Shown in pieces: positions 39,897-48,314 of a stretch of 64,000 nucleotides of DNA. The stretch covers positions 1-64,000 of the forward strand of contig MGTU01000014.1 in NCBI GenBank assembly GCA_001799615.1, written 5' to 3'. The notes under the pieces are model-generated. The model was given only the letters and a program-made list of their open reading frames with translations, did not search any database and was not told the origin of the DNA. The stretch comes from Elusimicrobia bacterium GWA2_61_42 (GTDB lineage: Bacteria > Elusimicrobiota > Elusimicrobia > Elusimicrobiales > UBA9959). The first letter of the stretch is position 1. The number at the start of each line of letters is the position of its first letter. The position numbers were made by a program, and so were the translations under genes.

Positions 39897-40889
39897 ATGA
39901 AAATCCTCATCCTGGGCGGCACAAGTTTTTTTGGCAAGGAAACCGCCATACGCCTTTCAAAAGGCGGCAGCGAAGTCACCGTTTTCTCCCGCCGGGCCCC
40001 GGTGGACGGCCTGCCGATGGATATCCGCCAGACCCGCGGCGACCGCGCCGTGGAAATAGACCTCTCCCGCATGGCCGTAGAACCCTGGGACGTCATCATA
40101 GACAATATCTGCTACACCGCCGAGGACGCGCGCAAGGCCATAAACGTCTTTAACGGGCGGGTGGGCCTCTATATCTTCACTTCTTCCGCCTCCATCTACT
40201 CCGTGCTGAACGGTTCCTCCTCTCCTTTCAGGGAAAACCAGGCCGAACTGCTGCCCCGCAAAGAGCAGCTTAAGGATAAGCACGCCTACGCCCTGGGCAA
40301 ATACGAAGCCGAACGGGAATTCCTTAAAGCTTTCCTGGACCGCAGGTTCCCGGTGACCATAGCCAGGCCGCCGGTGGTGATCGGCCCCAACGATCCCACC
40401 CTGCGCGCCTATTCCTACTGGCTGCGCCTGGCCGACGGCGGCCCCATGTTCCTGCCGGGCTTTTCCTTTCACAACCGGTTCATTTTTTCCAAGGACATGG
40501 CGAGAGCGCTGGAAAACCTGGCCTACGCCCGCGAACCCTACGGCAAGGCCTACAATTTCGGCGATACCGCGCCGGTCACGCTGGACGATTTTATAAAGGT
40601 CTCCGCCCGCATCATGCACAAGGACGCCGAGATCCTTTACCCCGACTACGCCTGGCTGAAGGCCAACGGCTTCGACTTTGACGCTTCCCCGTTCTCGATG
40701 GGCGGGGATTTCGTGCTGGACACGGCCAGGGCGGAAAAGGAGCTGGACTGGACGGCCACGCCGGCGGCTAAGTGGCTTGAGGAGACCATAAACTGGTATC
40801 TTTTCAGCTATACGGGCCCGGCCCCGAAGAATTACGCCGCCAGGAAGCGGGAATTGGAGCTGGCTAAAAAGTGGATAATGAAACTATGA
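39897..40889 (+). CDS. NAD-dependent epimerase/dehydratase family protein
   Basis: 330 residues. Rossmann start MKILILGGTSFFGKETAIRL with GGxxFxG, catalytic-type YALGKYEAE (Y-x3-K), and RPPVVIGPNDPT in the middle. The chosen start at 39897 gives the normal N-terminus; the frame is open further up but that part is not coding-like. It belongs to the extended SDR group (CSP41/UDP-sugar epimerase-like); the substrate is unknown. It overlaps kdsC by 4 bases (ATGA), so a sugar-nucleotide role near Kdo metabolism is plausible. Confidence 0.88.
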   Translation: MKILILGGTSFFGKETAIRLSKGGSEVTVFSRRAPVDGLPMDIRQTRGDRAVEIDLSRMAVEPWDVIIDNICYTAEDARKAINVFNGRVGLYIFTSSASIYSVLNGSSSPFRENQAELLPRKEQLKDKHAYALGKYEAEREFLKAFLDRRFPVTIARPPVVIGPNDPTLRAYSYWLRLADGGPMFLPGFSFHNRFIFSKDMARALENLAYAREPYGKAYNFGDTAPVTLDDFIKVSARIMHKDAEILYPDYAWLKANGFDFDASPFSMGGDFVLDTARAEKELDWTATPAAKWLEETINWYLFSYTGPAPKNYAARKRELELAKKWIMKL

Positions 40890-41500
40890 CAAAAGAACGA
40901 ACGCTCAACGCGGCGCGCGCCAAAAAAATAAAGCTTTTCCTGATGGACGTGGACGGGGTGCTCACCGACGGGAAAATGTACTACATCCCCGGCAAAGGAA
41001 AGGAAATGGTGGAGTTCAAGGCCTTCCACTCCCTCGACGGCATCGGCCTGCGCCTGCTCAACCAGTTCGGCATAGCCACCGGAGTGATAACGGGGCGGGA
41101 ATCCCCCGGCACCGAAGAACGGGCCAAAAGCCTGGGCATGGGCTACGCCTACCAGGGCTTTCTTTCCAAGCTGGAACCCCTGCGCCAGATCCTGGCCGGC
41201 ACAGGCCTCAAACCGGAGAACGTGGCCTACATGGGCGACGACTGGACCGATATCCCGGTGCTGAAAAAAGCGGGGCTGGCCTGCGCGCCGGCCAACGCCT
41301 TGCCCGAAGTAAAAAGCGCCGCCCACCTGGTGACCGCCAAGGACGGCGGCATGGGCGCGGTGCGGGAAGTCTGCGATTTCATACTTAAAAGCCAGGGCCA
41401 CTGGGACACGGTGATGGGCTACGTGGAGACCGCGCACTGGCCGGCCATAAAAAAAGAGCCGATGAGGATAGTGAGGGCTTCAGGGGGGAAAGGAAGATGA
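40886..41500 (+). CDS. kdsC: KdsC-type 3-deoxy-D-manno-octulosonate 8-phosphate phosphatase
   Basis: 204 residues from ATG 40886, overlapping the epimerase stop. HAD motifs: LFLMDVDGVLTDG (first Asp nucleophile), GVITGRES, and YMGDDWTDIPVLKKAGLACAPANA. It removes phosphate from Kdo-8-P for LPS. A C-terminal ~30-residue extension (GHWDTVMGYVETAHWPAI) follows. The same DVDGVLTDG is found in capsule-type NeuA-associated phosphatases, but no such genes are near. Confidence 0.88.
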   Translation: MTKERTLNAARAKKIKLFLMDVDGVLTDGKMYYIPGKGKEMVEFKAFHSLDGIGLRLLNQFGIATGVITGRESPGTEERAKSLGMGYAYQGFLSKLEPLRQILAGTGLKPENVAYMGDDWTDIPVLKKAGLACAPANALPEVKSAAHLVTAKDGGMGAVREVCDFILKSQGHWDTVMGYVETAHWPAIKKEPMRIVRASGGKGR

Positions 41501-41952
41501 AACACCTGGCTTTAACGCTGCTGGCCGCCGGCCTGCTGCTGCCCGCGCCCGCGGCCGCCGCCTACGAGGACGAGGGCTTTTCCGAAGCGGCCGTCTCCAC
41601 CGAAACGGCAAAGACCTCCGAAGAGGAGGAAATGCAGCCCCTGATACAGGAAACCGACGAGGACCTGGCGGCTTTCGCCACGGACTACATCCGCAAAGAC
41701 ACCCAGCTTAAGGGCGCCTTTTTCCTGGAGGACAAAGTCACCAGGAAGATCTTAAAACTGGCCCTGGTCTCGGTAGAGCCGAAAGCGTCCAACGGCGAGG
41801 GCGGCGTAAAAAAAGTGAACGCCGTGTTCAAGGACGCCGGCGGAAAGAAATATGCCGCCGTTTTTCACCTGCAGACCGGCCCGTGGGGCGGCCTGGATAT
41901 TTTTAAAATAGAACTAAAGCCGGCCGCCGGCAAACCCGGCAAGCGCGGCTAG
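41497..41952 (+). CDS. Small exported protein
   Basis: 151 residues with a signal peptide (MKHLALTLLAAGLLLPAPAAA). The middle is acidic (TAKTSEEEEMQPL), and the C-terminal half has beta-strands VNAVFKDAGGKKYAAVFHLQ. No recognised family. It overlaps kdsC by 4 bases and precedes ccdA by 13 bases. Confidence 0.7.
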   Translation: MKHLALTLLAAGLLLPAPAAAAYEDEGFSEAAVSTETAKTSEEEEMQPLIQETDEDLAAFATDYIRKDTQLKGAFFLEDKVTRKILKLALVSVEPKASNGEGGVKKVNAVFKDAGGKKYAAVFHLQTGPWGGLDIFKIELKPAAGKPGKRG

Positions 41953-41965
41953 AACAGGAGACACC

Positions 41966-42649
41966 ATGGGACAATTCTTCGCGGCTTTCGGGGCGGGGCT
42001 GATGTCGTTCTTCTCGCCGTGCATCCTGCCGCTGCTGCCGGCCTACCTTTCCATGCTGTCGGGCTTCTCCGCCTCCGAAATAGTGAAGGGCGACGCCAAA
42101 GTCGTCACCCGGAAAGTGGTGGGCAACGCGGTCATTTTTATAGCCGGCTTCACCCTGGCTTTCGCCCTGATGGGGGCGGCGGCTTCCAGCGTAGGGGACC
42201 TGCTGGCCTCGCAGAAAGACCTGCTGATGAAAGTGTTCGGCGTGGTCATGGTGCTGCTGGGCCTGCACATGACAGGCCTGTTCAACCTGAATTTCCTTAA
42301 CTATGAAAAGCGCTTCTCCATGCGCGGCATTACCCAGGGCCCTGCCGGCTCTTTCTTGATGGGCTTCGCCTTCGCGCTGGGCTGGTCGCCCTGCATAGGC
42401 CCCATCCTGGCCGTGATCCTGGGCATGGCGGCCGTGGCCGGCACGGCGGGCAAGGGCGTGGCGCTGCTGGTGGCCTATTCCGCCGGCATGGCGGTGCCGC
42501 TGCTGGCGGCCGCTTTCCTGACGGCCAGGTTCTTCGCCTTCATGGCGCGTTTCAAAACCGCCATGCGCTACGTGGAAATAGCCGCCGGCGTCATCCTGGC
42601 CGCCGCGGGCGTACTGCTTTTCCTGGACAAACTGATGTTCATCGCCTGA
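41966..42649 (+). CDS. ccdA: CcdA/DsbD-like membrane thiol-disulfide transporter
   Basis: 227 residues, six helices. Two conserved cysteine motifs, FFSPCILPLLPAY (about 15-27) and GWSPCIGPILAVIL (about 140-153), are the redox-active pair of CcdA. It moves reducing equivalents across the inner membrane for cytochrome c or other extracytoplasmic disulfide reduction. It follows a small exported gene and ends with a terminator. Confidence 0.93.
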   Translation: MGQFFAAFGAGLMSFFSPCILPLLPAYLSMLSGFSASEIVKGDAKVVTRKVVGNAVIFIAGFTLAFALMGAAASSVGDLLASQKDLLMKVFGVVMVLLGLHMTGLFNLNFLNYEKRFSMRGITQGPAGSFLMGFAFALGWSPCIGPILAVILGMAAVAGTAGKGVALLVAYSAGMAVPLLAAAFLTARFFAFMARFKTAMRYVEIAAGVILAAAGVLLFLDKLMFIA

Positions 42650-42667
42650 CAGACAGGCGCATAAAAG

Positions 42668-42693
42668 AAGGCCGCCCGCGCGGCCTTTTTTAT
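42668..42693. terminator. Terminator between ccdA and pyrE (convergent)
   Basis: AAGGCCGC / GCGGCCTT stem with a 4-base loop followed by TTTTT on the + strand; the other strand has AAAAAGAAGG-side A/T content, so it may serve both genes. Confidence 0.8.
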
Positions 42694-43266
42694 TTATTGG
42701 AATTTGCGGGAACCGGGCTTTACGGCCGGGATGCCGGCGCGGCACAAAGGGCAGTCCGCCTCGGGCAGGGCGACGAGGTCAAGCTTGAGCAGGCTCACCG
42801 ACGGGAAGGGCAGGACGCGCGCGCCCATGCGGTTGATGATGGACAGGGCCCCCAGCGTTTTGGCGCCGGCGGCTTCCGCCACGGCCGCGGTCTCCAGCGT
42901 GGACTTACCCGTGGTAAAAACGTCCTCCACTATCACCAGCCCGGCGCCCTTCGGCAGGGAAAAACCGCGGCGCAGCGTCATAACGCCGTTCTCGCGCTCG
43001 GTAAAGATGAAATCCACGCCGAAAGCCCTGGCGACCTCGTGGCCGATTATCAGCCCGCCCATCGCTGGGGACAGCACCAAATCCGGGCGCCGGCCTTGCC
43101 AGGCGGCCGCGAGGGCCGCTCCCATTTTGCCGGCCCAGGCCGGGTCCTTGAGCGCCAGCGCGCACTGCGCGTAATTCGGGCTGTGCAGGCCGGAGGACAA
43201 CAAAAAATGACCCTCCAGGAAAGCCCCGCTGGAGGAAAGGTGGTCTTTCAGCTCGGCCTCGGTCAT
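42694..43266 (-). CDS. pyrE: Orotate phosphoribosyltransferase
   Basis: 190 residues. Couples orotate to PRPP to form OMP. PRPP-binding LVIVEDVFTTGKSTLETA (about 114-131) is clear. It ends with CPLCRAGIPAVKPGSRKFQ, a short tail with a C-x2-C that is not usual. Start overlaps pyrF by 4 bases. Confidence 0.95.
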   Translation of the reverse strand: MTEAELKDHLSSSGAFLEGHFLLSSGLHSPNYAQCALALKDPAWAGKMGAALAAAWQGRRPDLVLSPAMGGLIIGHEVARAFGVDFIFTERENGVMTLRRGFSLPKGAGLVIVEDVFTTGKSTLETAAVAEAAGAKTLGALSIINRMGARVLPFPSVSLLKLDLVALPEADCPLCRAGIPAVKPGSRKFQ

Positions 43267-43940
43267 TTCAATTCCTTTAAGATCGCGGCGGCCGCGGCGG
43301 CGGGCTCTTCCGCCTCGATTATCGGCCGGCCTACCACTATGAAATTAGCGCCCGCGGCCCTGGCCTGGGCCGGGGTCACCGCGCGCTTCTGGTCGTCGCC
43401 CAGCGCGGCGGGCCTTATGCCCGGGGTCACCAGGGAGAGCTTCCCGTCGCAGAGCTTTTTCAGGCGCGCGGCTTCCAGGGGGGAACAGACCACGCCGTCC
43501 ACGCCGTTCTCCAGGCCCAGCGCCGCCAGCCGGCTGACGGTCTTGGCTATGCCGCAGCGAAACCCCGCCCGGAACAGGTTATGCTCGTCCAGGCTGGTAA
43601 GCACGGTTATACCCCAGAGTTTGGGGCGCTTTTCCAGGTCGGCGCTGGCTTTTATCATCTCCGCGCCGCCGGAGAGGTGCAGGGAGACGGAATAGACGCC
43701 CATGGAGGCGGCGTTCTTTACGGCGCCTTTCACGGTATTGGGAATGTCGTGGAATTTGAGGTCCAGGAAGACCTTGCCGCCGCGCCGGTGCACCAGATCC
43801 ACGGCGGCCGGGCCTTCGGCCGTGAAAAGAACGGAGCCGATCTTAAAGTACCTGACGGAGCCTTCCAGCTTTTCCATCAGGCGCTCCGCGGCCTTGAGCG
43901 TGTGGGTGTCCAGCGCTACGATCAGTTCTGTTTTATGCAT
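43263..43940 (-). CDS. pyrF: Orotidine 5'-phosphate decarboxylase
   Basis: 225 residues. Converts OMP to UMP. VALDTHTL at the N-terminus and the catalytic FLDLKFHDIPNTV (D-x-K-x2-D, about 57-69), with GATNFIVVGRPI-type phosphate site near the end (GANFIVVGRPII). It overlaps the pyrD stop by 19 bases. Confidence 0.96.
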   Translation of the reverse strand: MHKTELIVALDTHTLKAAERLMEKLEGSVRYFKIGSVLFTAEGPAAVDLVHRRGGKVFLDLKFHDIPNTVKGAVKNAASMGVYSVSLHLSGGAEMIKASADLEKRPKLWGITVLTSLDEHNLFRAGFRCGIAKTVSRLAALGLENGVDGVVCSPLEAARLKKLCDGKLSLVTPGIRPAALGDDQKRAVTPAQARAAGANFIVVGRPIIEAEEPAAAAAAILKELK

Positions 43941-44986
43941 AAAGTGTTATGGCGGGGCTGCCAGCGGCGGCGGTCCAGGTATTCCAGGATCTCTTTTACC
44001 AGGAAAGGCCCCTCGTAGACCAGCCCCGAGTAAACCTGCACCAGGTCCGCGCCCAGCTTGAACTTCTCCAGGGCCGTAGCGCCGTCGAAAACGCCGCCAG
44101 AGCCTATCAGCGGCACCCGGCCCTTTACCAGGCCGGCCGCCCGTGAAAGCATCTCGTTGGAAAGCTCGCGCAAAGGCCGCCCGCTCAAACCGCCTTCGTA
44201 GGTCTTCCAGCGCTCCGGCACCGAGGCGCGGCTTACGGTGGTATTGGTGGCGATCAGCCCGAACCCCATCCGCACCGCCAGGGCCGAAGCGGCCTCCAGT
44301 TCGGAAGCTTCCAGGTCCGGGGCTATCTTCACGAAGAAAGGGCGCACGCGCTTTTGCCCGGCGGCGAAGTCCATCATCGGCTCCACCAGCCGCCGCAGTT
44401 TTTCGCCGCCGTGCAGCGAGCGCAGCTGCAGCGTGTTGGGGGAGCTTATGTTCACGGCGAAATAATCGCCGAAGGGATACATGATCTTAAGCGCTTCCAG
44501 GTAGTTCCCGGGCGCGTTCTCCATGGAGCAGTCAGCGTTCTTGCCGATGCTTATGCCCACCGGAACCGGCAGGGGGAGCAGGCGCTCCAGCGAGCGCGCG
44601 GCGTCCCAGGCCCCGGCGTTGTTAAAGCCCATCCTGTTGATTATGGCCTTGTCGTCGCGCAGGCGGAACAGGCGCGGCTTGGGGTTGCCGGGCTGGGGCC
44701 GCAGCGTGACCGTGCCGAGCTCCAAAAAACCGAAACCCAAGCCCGCCAGGAAACGGGCGGCTTCGCAGTTCTTGTCGAAACCGGCCGCCAGGCCTATGGG
44801 GTTGCGCAGCTTCATGCCGGCCACCGTAAGCGGCAGGTCTTTGGCGCGGGCCATCAGGCCCACGAGAGAATTGACGAACCGGATATTCTGGGCGGCGCTG
44901 GCGCCCTTGATAACGGCGTCATGGACCAGCTCGGGGTTAAAATTAAAAAGAAGACGGCGGACCAGTTTGCGGTATAAGAATCCCAT
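43922..44986 (-). CDS. pyrD: Dihydroorotate dehydrogenase, class 2
   Basis: 354 residues. Flavoenzyme oxidising dihydroorotate with quinone at the inner membrane. NPIGLAAGFDKN (about 62-73), catalytic serine in VNISSPNT (about 179-186), LIGSGGV and the N-terminal helical extension LVRRLLFNFNPELVHDA are class 2 features. The adjacent pyrC, pyrF and pyrE make the late and middle steps of UMP synthesis. Confidence 0.95.
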   Translation of the reverse strand: MGFLYRKLVRRLLFNFNPELVHDAVIKGASAAQNIRFVNSLVGLMARAKDLPLTVAGMKLRNPIGLAAGFDKNCEAARFLAGLGFGFLELGTVTLRPQPGNPKPRLFRLRDDKAIINRMGFNNAGAWDAARSLERLLPLPVPVGISIGKNADCSMENAPGNYLEALKIMYPFGDYFAVNISSPNTLQLRSLHGGEKLRRLVEPMMDFAAGQKRVRPFFVKIAPDLEASELEAASALAVRMGFGLIATNTTVSRASVPERWKTYEGGLSGRPLRELSNEMLSRAAGLVKGRVPLIGSGGVFDGATALEKFKLGADLVQVYSGLVYEGPFLVKEILEYLDRRRWQPRHNTLCIKQN

Positions 44987-45021
44987 AGTTGTTTTTACCT
45001 AGACAATTCTAGCAAATGGGC

Positions 45022-46290
45022 TCAGGCGGCACGGTAAACGATTTTTCCAGCTACCACCGTCAGCGCCGGCCAGCCCCGCAGCTTCATGCCTTTAAAGGGA
45101 GTGTTGGCGGACTTGGAAACAAAAGCCGCCGGCACGCGCTTTTGGCGGACTGGATCGATAACGGTCAGGTCGGCGTCGGCGCCGGGGCGCAGCGAACCTT
45201 TAGCTTTAAGCCCAAGCAGGCGCGCGGGATTGGCGCTGAGCAGCTGCGCGAGGCGGCGCCCGGAAAGCACGCCGGCCAGGACCAGGCGGGTAACGCACAG
45301 CGGGGCCAGCGTCTCGAGGCCGATAACTCCGAAAGGCGCGCTTTTAAAGCCTCTCGCCTTCAGCAGGGCGGAGTGCGGCGCGTGGTCGCTGGCGACGATA
45401 TCTATGGTGCCGTCGGCCAGGCCGCGCAGCACGGCCAGCCTGTCGGCGTCGGCGCGCAGCGGCGGCTTCATCTTGAAATCGGCGTCGTCCCGCTTTATAT
45501 CCCGCTCCGAAAGCGCGAAATAATGCGGGCAGGTCTCGGCGGTAACCGGCCAGCCGCGTTCTTTAGCCAGGCGCAGCGCCGCCACGGAAGCGGCCAGGCT
45601 TAAATGCTGCAGGTGCAGCGGCCCCGCAAAAGAGGCGGCCAGGACGCCGCGCAGCACGGCCAGCCATTCGGCTTTTTCCGGTATGCCGGCAAGGCCGAGG
45701 CGCGCGGCCGCGCGGCTGTGCGCCGCGCCGGCGCCGGTCAGCGCGAACTCTTCGGGGTGATCCAGCAGCGGCCGGCCCAGGGCGGCAGCCGTGCCGATAA
45801 GCCGCGGCAGCAGCGCGCGCGGCAAACAGGAACCGTCGTCGGTGAAAGCGGCGGCCCCGGCGGCCTTCAGGGCGGCCAGGTTCCCGGCCCGCCGGCCGGC
45901 CCGCCCGGCCGTAGCCGCGGCCGAGAAATAAACGTTAACGGCGGCGCCGGCCGCCCGGCGGCAATATTTTTTCAGCAGGGCCGGAGTGGCGAGGGGCGGA
46001 AAAGTATTCGGCATCAGCAGGATGGAGGTAACGCCGCCCGCCGCGGCGGCGGAGGCCGCGCTGAGGATAGTTTCGGACTCTTCCGCGCCCGGCTCCCGGG
46101 CGTGCACGTGCGCGTCTATAAAGCCGGGGAAAACCCAGAGCCCGGAGGCGTCAAACACCTCCAGGCCGGGGCGCGGGACTATGCCGCGGGCCGCGCGGCG
46201 GATTTTTCCGCCGCTCAGCAATATGTCCAGCCGGGCTTCGCCCCGTTCGGGGTCAATTACCAGGCCGTTTTTTATCAGTAGTTCCGGCAT
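45022..46290 (-). CDS. pyrC: Dihydroorotase, class I
   Basis: 422 residues, begun at MPELLIKNGLVIDPERG (46290), where homology starts; the frame opens 21 codons earlier but that region lies in the upstream gene's tail. Metal motifs: DAHVHAREPG (H-x-H), FTDDG, H in LDHPEEF, LQHLSL and SDHAPH. It closes the ring of carbamoyl-aspartate. The start codon has no clear Shine-Dalgarno and overlaps the preceding gene by 38 bases, so coupled translation is likely. Alanine-rich overall. Confidence 0.93.
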   Translation of the reverse strand: MPELLIKNGLVIDPERGEARLDILLSGGKIRRAARGIVPRPGLEVFDASGLWVFPGFIDAHVHAREPGAEESETILSAASAAAAGGVTSILLMPNTFPPLATPALLKKYCRRAAGAAVNVYFSAAATAGRAGRRAGNLAALKAAGAAAFTDDGSCLPRALLPRLIGTAAALGRPLLDHPEEFALTGAGAAHSRAAARLGLAGIPEKAEWLAVLRGVLAASFAGPLHLQHLSLAASVAALRLAKERGWPVTAETCPHYFALSERDIKRDDADFKMKPPLRADADRLAVLRGLADGTIDIVASDHAPHSALLKARGFKSAPFGVIGLETLAPLCVTRLVLAGVLSGRRLAQLLSANPARLLGLKAKGSLRPGADADLTVIDPVRQKRVPAAFVSKSANTPFKGMKLRGWPALTVVAGKIVYRAA

Positions 46291-46960
46291 TTTTAGAAGG
46301 TTGCGTTTTAACCGGCGCGGCGGCCGGCTGCTGGGGCGCGGGCGCCGTTTCAAAAGTCACCAGCCGCATGCCGAAGGCCGCCGGCGACTCCCTGTAGGTC
46401 AGCAGCTGCATGGAGGTGAAAATAAGCAGCGCCGCCCAGCCGAGGTGCAGAAAGCGGCGGCCGAAGAACACGTGGGCCGACTTGAACAGCACCGCCAGCA
46501 GCAGCGTGGAGCCGGCGGCGGCGTGCCAGACCATCACTTCTCTCGAGGCCTCCTCGTTTACGCGGGAGGCGAAGAAAAAATAGATCACGCCTATAGAAAA
46601 AAGAAACGCCAGGAAAGTTCCCTGCCAGCCGCCGCCGTTCCGCTCCAGCAGCACCTGCGTCAGGCGGCTCAGGCCCGCCGCGCCGAGCAGGCAGGACAGG
46701 GCGAAGAACAAGTGGAAGCCGCCGCGCATTTCCAGCGAGAAGCGCAGCTGCTCCAGGTCCCACCCTCCGGGCAGCGCCAGTATCAGCAGCGGCATAACGG
46801 CGGCCGCCGTGATCAGGGCCAGGGGACCGGCGAAAGCCAGCTTGCGGTTCGGGGTGTCCAGGGCGTAAACCTCGGCCGCGCCCAGGATCAGCAGCGCCGC
46901 TCCCTGAGCCGAATGCAGCAGGGTCGAAGCCTTGGTAAAACTGTCGTAGTCCAGGATCAT
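46253..46960 (-). CDS. Multi-pass membrane protein of unknown function
   Basis: 235 residues, about six helices (for example 19-36, 43-64, 80-100, 112-130, 143-160, 168-185). Histidines at or near helix ends (HSAQG, GGFHLFFAL, VWHAAAG, KSAHVFFG) could suit haem or metal binding but I cannot identify a family. A hydrophilic proline-rich tail follows. It is coupled to pyrC (38-base overlap) and to 46957-47328 (4-base overlap). Confidence 0.65.
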   Translation of the reverse strand: MILDYDSFTKASTLLHSAQGAALLILGAAEVYALDTPNRKLAFAGPLALITAAAVMPLLILALPGGWDLEQLRFSLEMRGGFHLFFALSCLLGAAGLSRLTQVLLERNGGGWQGTFLAFLFSIGVIYFFFASRVNEEASREVMVWHAAAGSTLLLAVLFKSAHVFFGRRFLHLGWAALLIFTSMQLLTYRESPAAFGMRLVTFETAPAPQQPAAAPVKTQPSKNAGTTDKKRPGN

Positions 46961-47328
46961 TTATTTCTCCTCTTTTTAGCGGCGCCGCCCAGGTAAAAAT
47001 AAAGGCCGGCCATGCCGCCGCCTATGAAGAGCAGCCAAAGAGGGTTTGAAAAAGTTACGGGGCCGGGCACCGAGGCCGCTGCCGCGGAGGACAAAGCGAC
47101 CTCTGCCGCCGGGGCAAGGGTTTCGGCCGGGACGCGGGCAGGGGCTTTTTTGAGGGCCGCCGGGCGCGGCGCGGGAGCCGGCTCGGCCGCGGAGGCCGCG
47201 AGAAAAGGAGAAAGGTCCTTGCGCGCCCCGGAACAGGCGTCCGAATTCTTGGGGCAATCAGCGGCTGTTTCGGCGCGAGCGGTAGCCGCGCAGCAGCAGA
47301 AAATAAGGGCAAGAAGCAGTGTTTTCAT
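46957..47328 (-). CDS. Small exported, C-terminally anchored protein
   Basis: 123 residues. Signal peptide (MKTLLLALIFCCCAATARA), an Ala/Pro-rich middle and a C-terminal membrane helix (about 95-113, NPLWLLFIGGGMAGLYFYL). CPKNSDAC contains a cysteine pair. Unknown family. It overlaps the nitroreductase gene and the next gene by 4 bases each. Confidence 0.6.
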   Translation of the reverse strand: MKTLLLALIFCCCAATARAETAADCPKNSDACSGARKDLSPFLAASAAEPAPAPRPAALKKAPARVPAETLAPAAEVALSSAAAASVPGPVTFSNPLWLLFIGGGMAGLYFYLGGAAKKRRNK

Positions 47329-47879
47329 AGCTTGTTATAGGAGCAGAACTCCTGCGCGGGGCGGCGCGGCCGCGGGGCGGGGGCTTCGTCGGGGTAGCCC
47401 ACGGACAGCAGCACCTCTATTTTTCTGCCGGAACCCAGGCCCAGCGCTTTAGCGGCGCCTTTGGCGCTGAACCAGCCCAGCCAGCAGGTGCCCAGGCCTT
47501 GCTCGGCGGCGGCCAGCACGAAGTGCTCGGCCGCTATGCCAATGTCCATAAGGCGGAAATTAGTGTCCTGCACCTGGTTGCCCAGCCAGGCGCTGAATTT
47601 GCCGGTCTGGGAAACTACGGCCACTATCGCGGGAGCGGCGGCGGCGAATTTGGTCGCCGAATAGACGCCGGAAAAAGCGGCGGCGCAGAATTTTTCTTTT
47701 AGCGCCGGCTCGCTGATCACTATGAATTTATAAGGCTGGGCGTTGCAGGCCGACGGGGCCAGGCGCGCGGCCTCCAGGCAGAGGTCCAGTTTTTCCTTTT
47801 CCACGGGGACGGGTTTGTATTTGCGGATGCTGCGGCGCGCGGCCGCAAGGGAAAGGAAGCGTGATTCCGTCATTGGCAT
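47325..47879 (-). CDS. Nitroreductase-family flavoprotein
   Basis: 184 residues. N-terminal AAARRSIRKYKPVPVEKEKL (RxSxRx FMN-binding), APSACNAQPYKFIVI (about 37-51) and GLGTCWLGWFS near the C-terminus identify the nitroreductase fold. The physiological substrate is unknown. It begins the operon that continues into pyrC. The minus-strand upstream region shares an AT-rich patch with the PAS gene at 47927. Confidence 0.88.
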   Translation of the reverse strand: MPMTESRFLSLAAARRSIRKYKPVPVEKEKLDLCLEAARLAPSACNAQPYKFIVISEPALKEKFCAAAFSGVYSATKFAAAAPAIVAVVSQTGKFSAWLGNQVQDTNFRLMDIGIAAEHFVLAAAEQGLGTCWLGWFSAKGAAKALGLGSGRKIEVLLSVGYPDEAPAPRPRRPAQEFCSYNKL

Positions 47880-47926
47880 ATTTTATAATATAGTTGGCTT
47901 TTTAAACCCTGCTAAACGGAGATTTC

Positions 47927-48265
47927 ATGGAAAACTGGAAAGACGGCGTCAACTTCGCCATTACGGTCTGCGACGCGGACGGCAAGATCCTGGAGATGAA
48001 CGCCAAATCCCTTGCCACCTTCGCCAAAAGCGGGGGAGGGTCCCTGGTGGGCAAAAGCCTGCTGGACTGCCACCCGGAACCGTCGAAGAGCAAGGTGAAG
48101 AAAATGCTGGAAGCCCCTTTTACGAACGCCTACACTATCGAAAAGAACGGCGTGAAGAAACTCATCTACCAGACGCCGTGGTTCAAAGACGGCAAACCCG
48201 CCGGCCTGGTGGAGCTGTCGCTGGAGCTCCCCGCGGAAATGCCGCACTTCGTGCGGAAGCCTTAA
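47927..48265 (+). CDS. Stand-alone PAS domain protein
   Basis: 112 residues. A single PAS fold: FAITVCDADGKILEMNAKSL, GKSLLDCHPEP, then YQTPWFKDGKPAGLVELSLEL. No output domain. The DCHPEPSK segment resembles the PAS variant in DUF438-type proteins. It has a TATAAT (47884-47889) shared with the divergent nitroreductase gene, and an ACGGAGAT ribosome site. Confidence 0.8.
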   Translation: MENWKDGVNFAITVCDADGKILEMNAKSLATFAKSGGGSLVGKSLLDCHPEPSKSKVKKMLEAPFTNAYTIEKNGVKKLIYQTPWFKDGKPAGLVELSLELPAEMPHFVRKP

Positions 48266-48314
48266 CCCGGGTGCTGAACCGGATTTTTCAGTATAATTCA
48301 ACTATAGGGGGACC

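Noticed and set aside
39897..40889. Ceramide reductase of the sphingolipid pathway
   Set aside because: It is an extended SDR 24 kb from the SPT-like gene and is coupled to kdsC; nothing specific supports that role.
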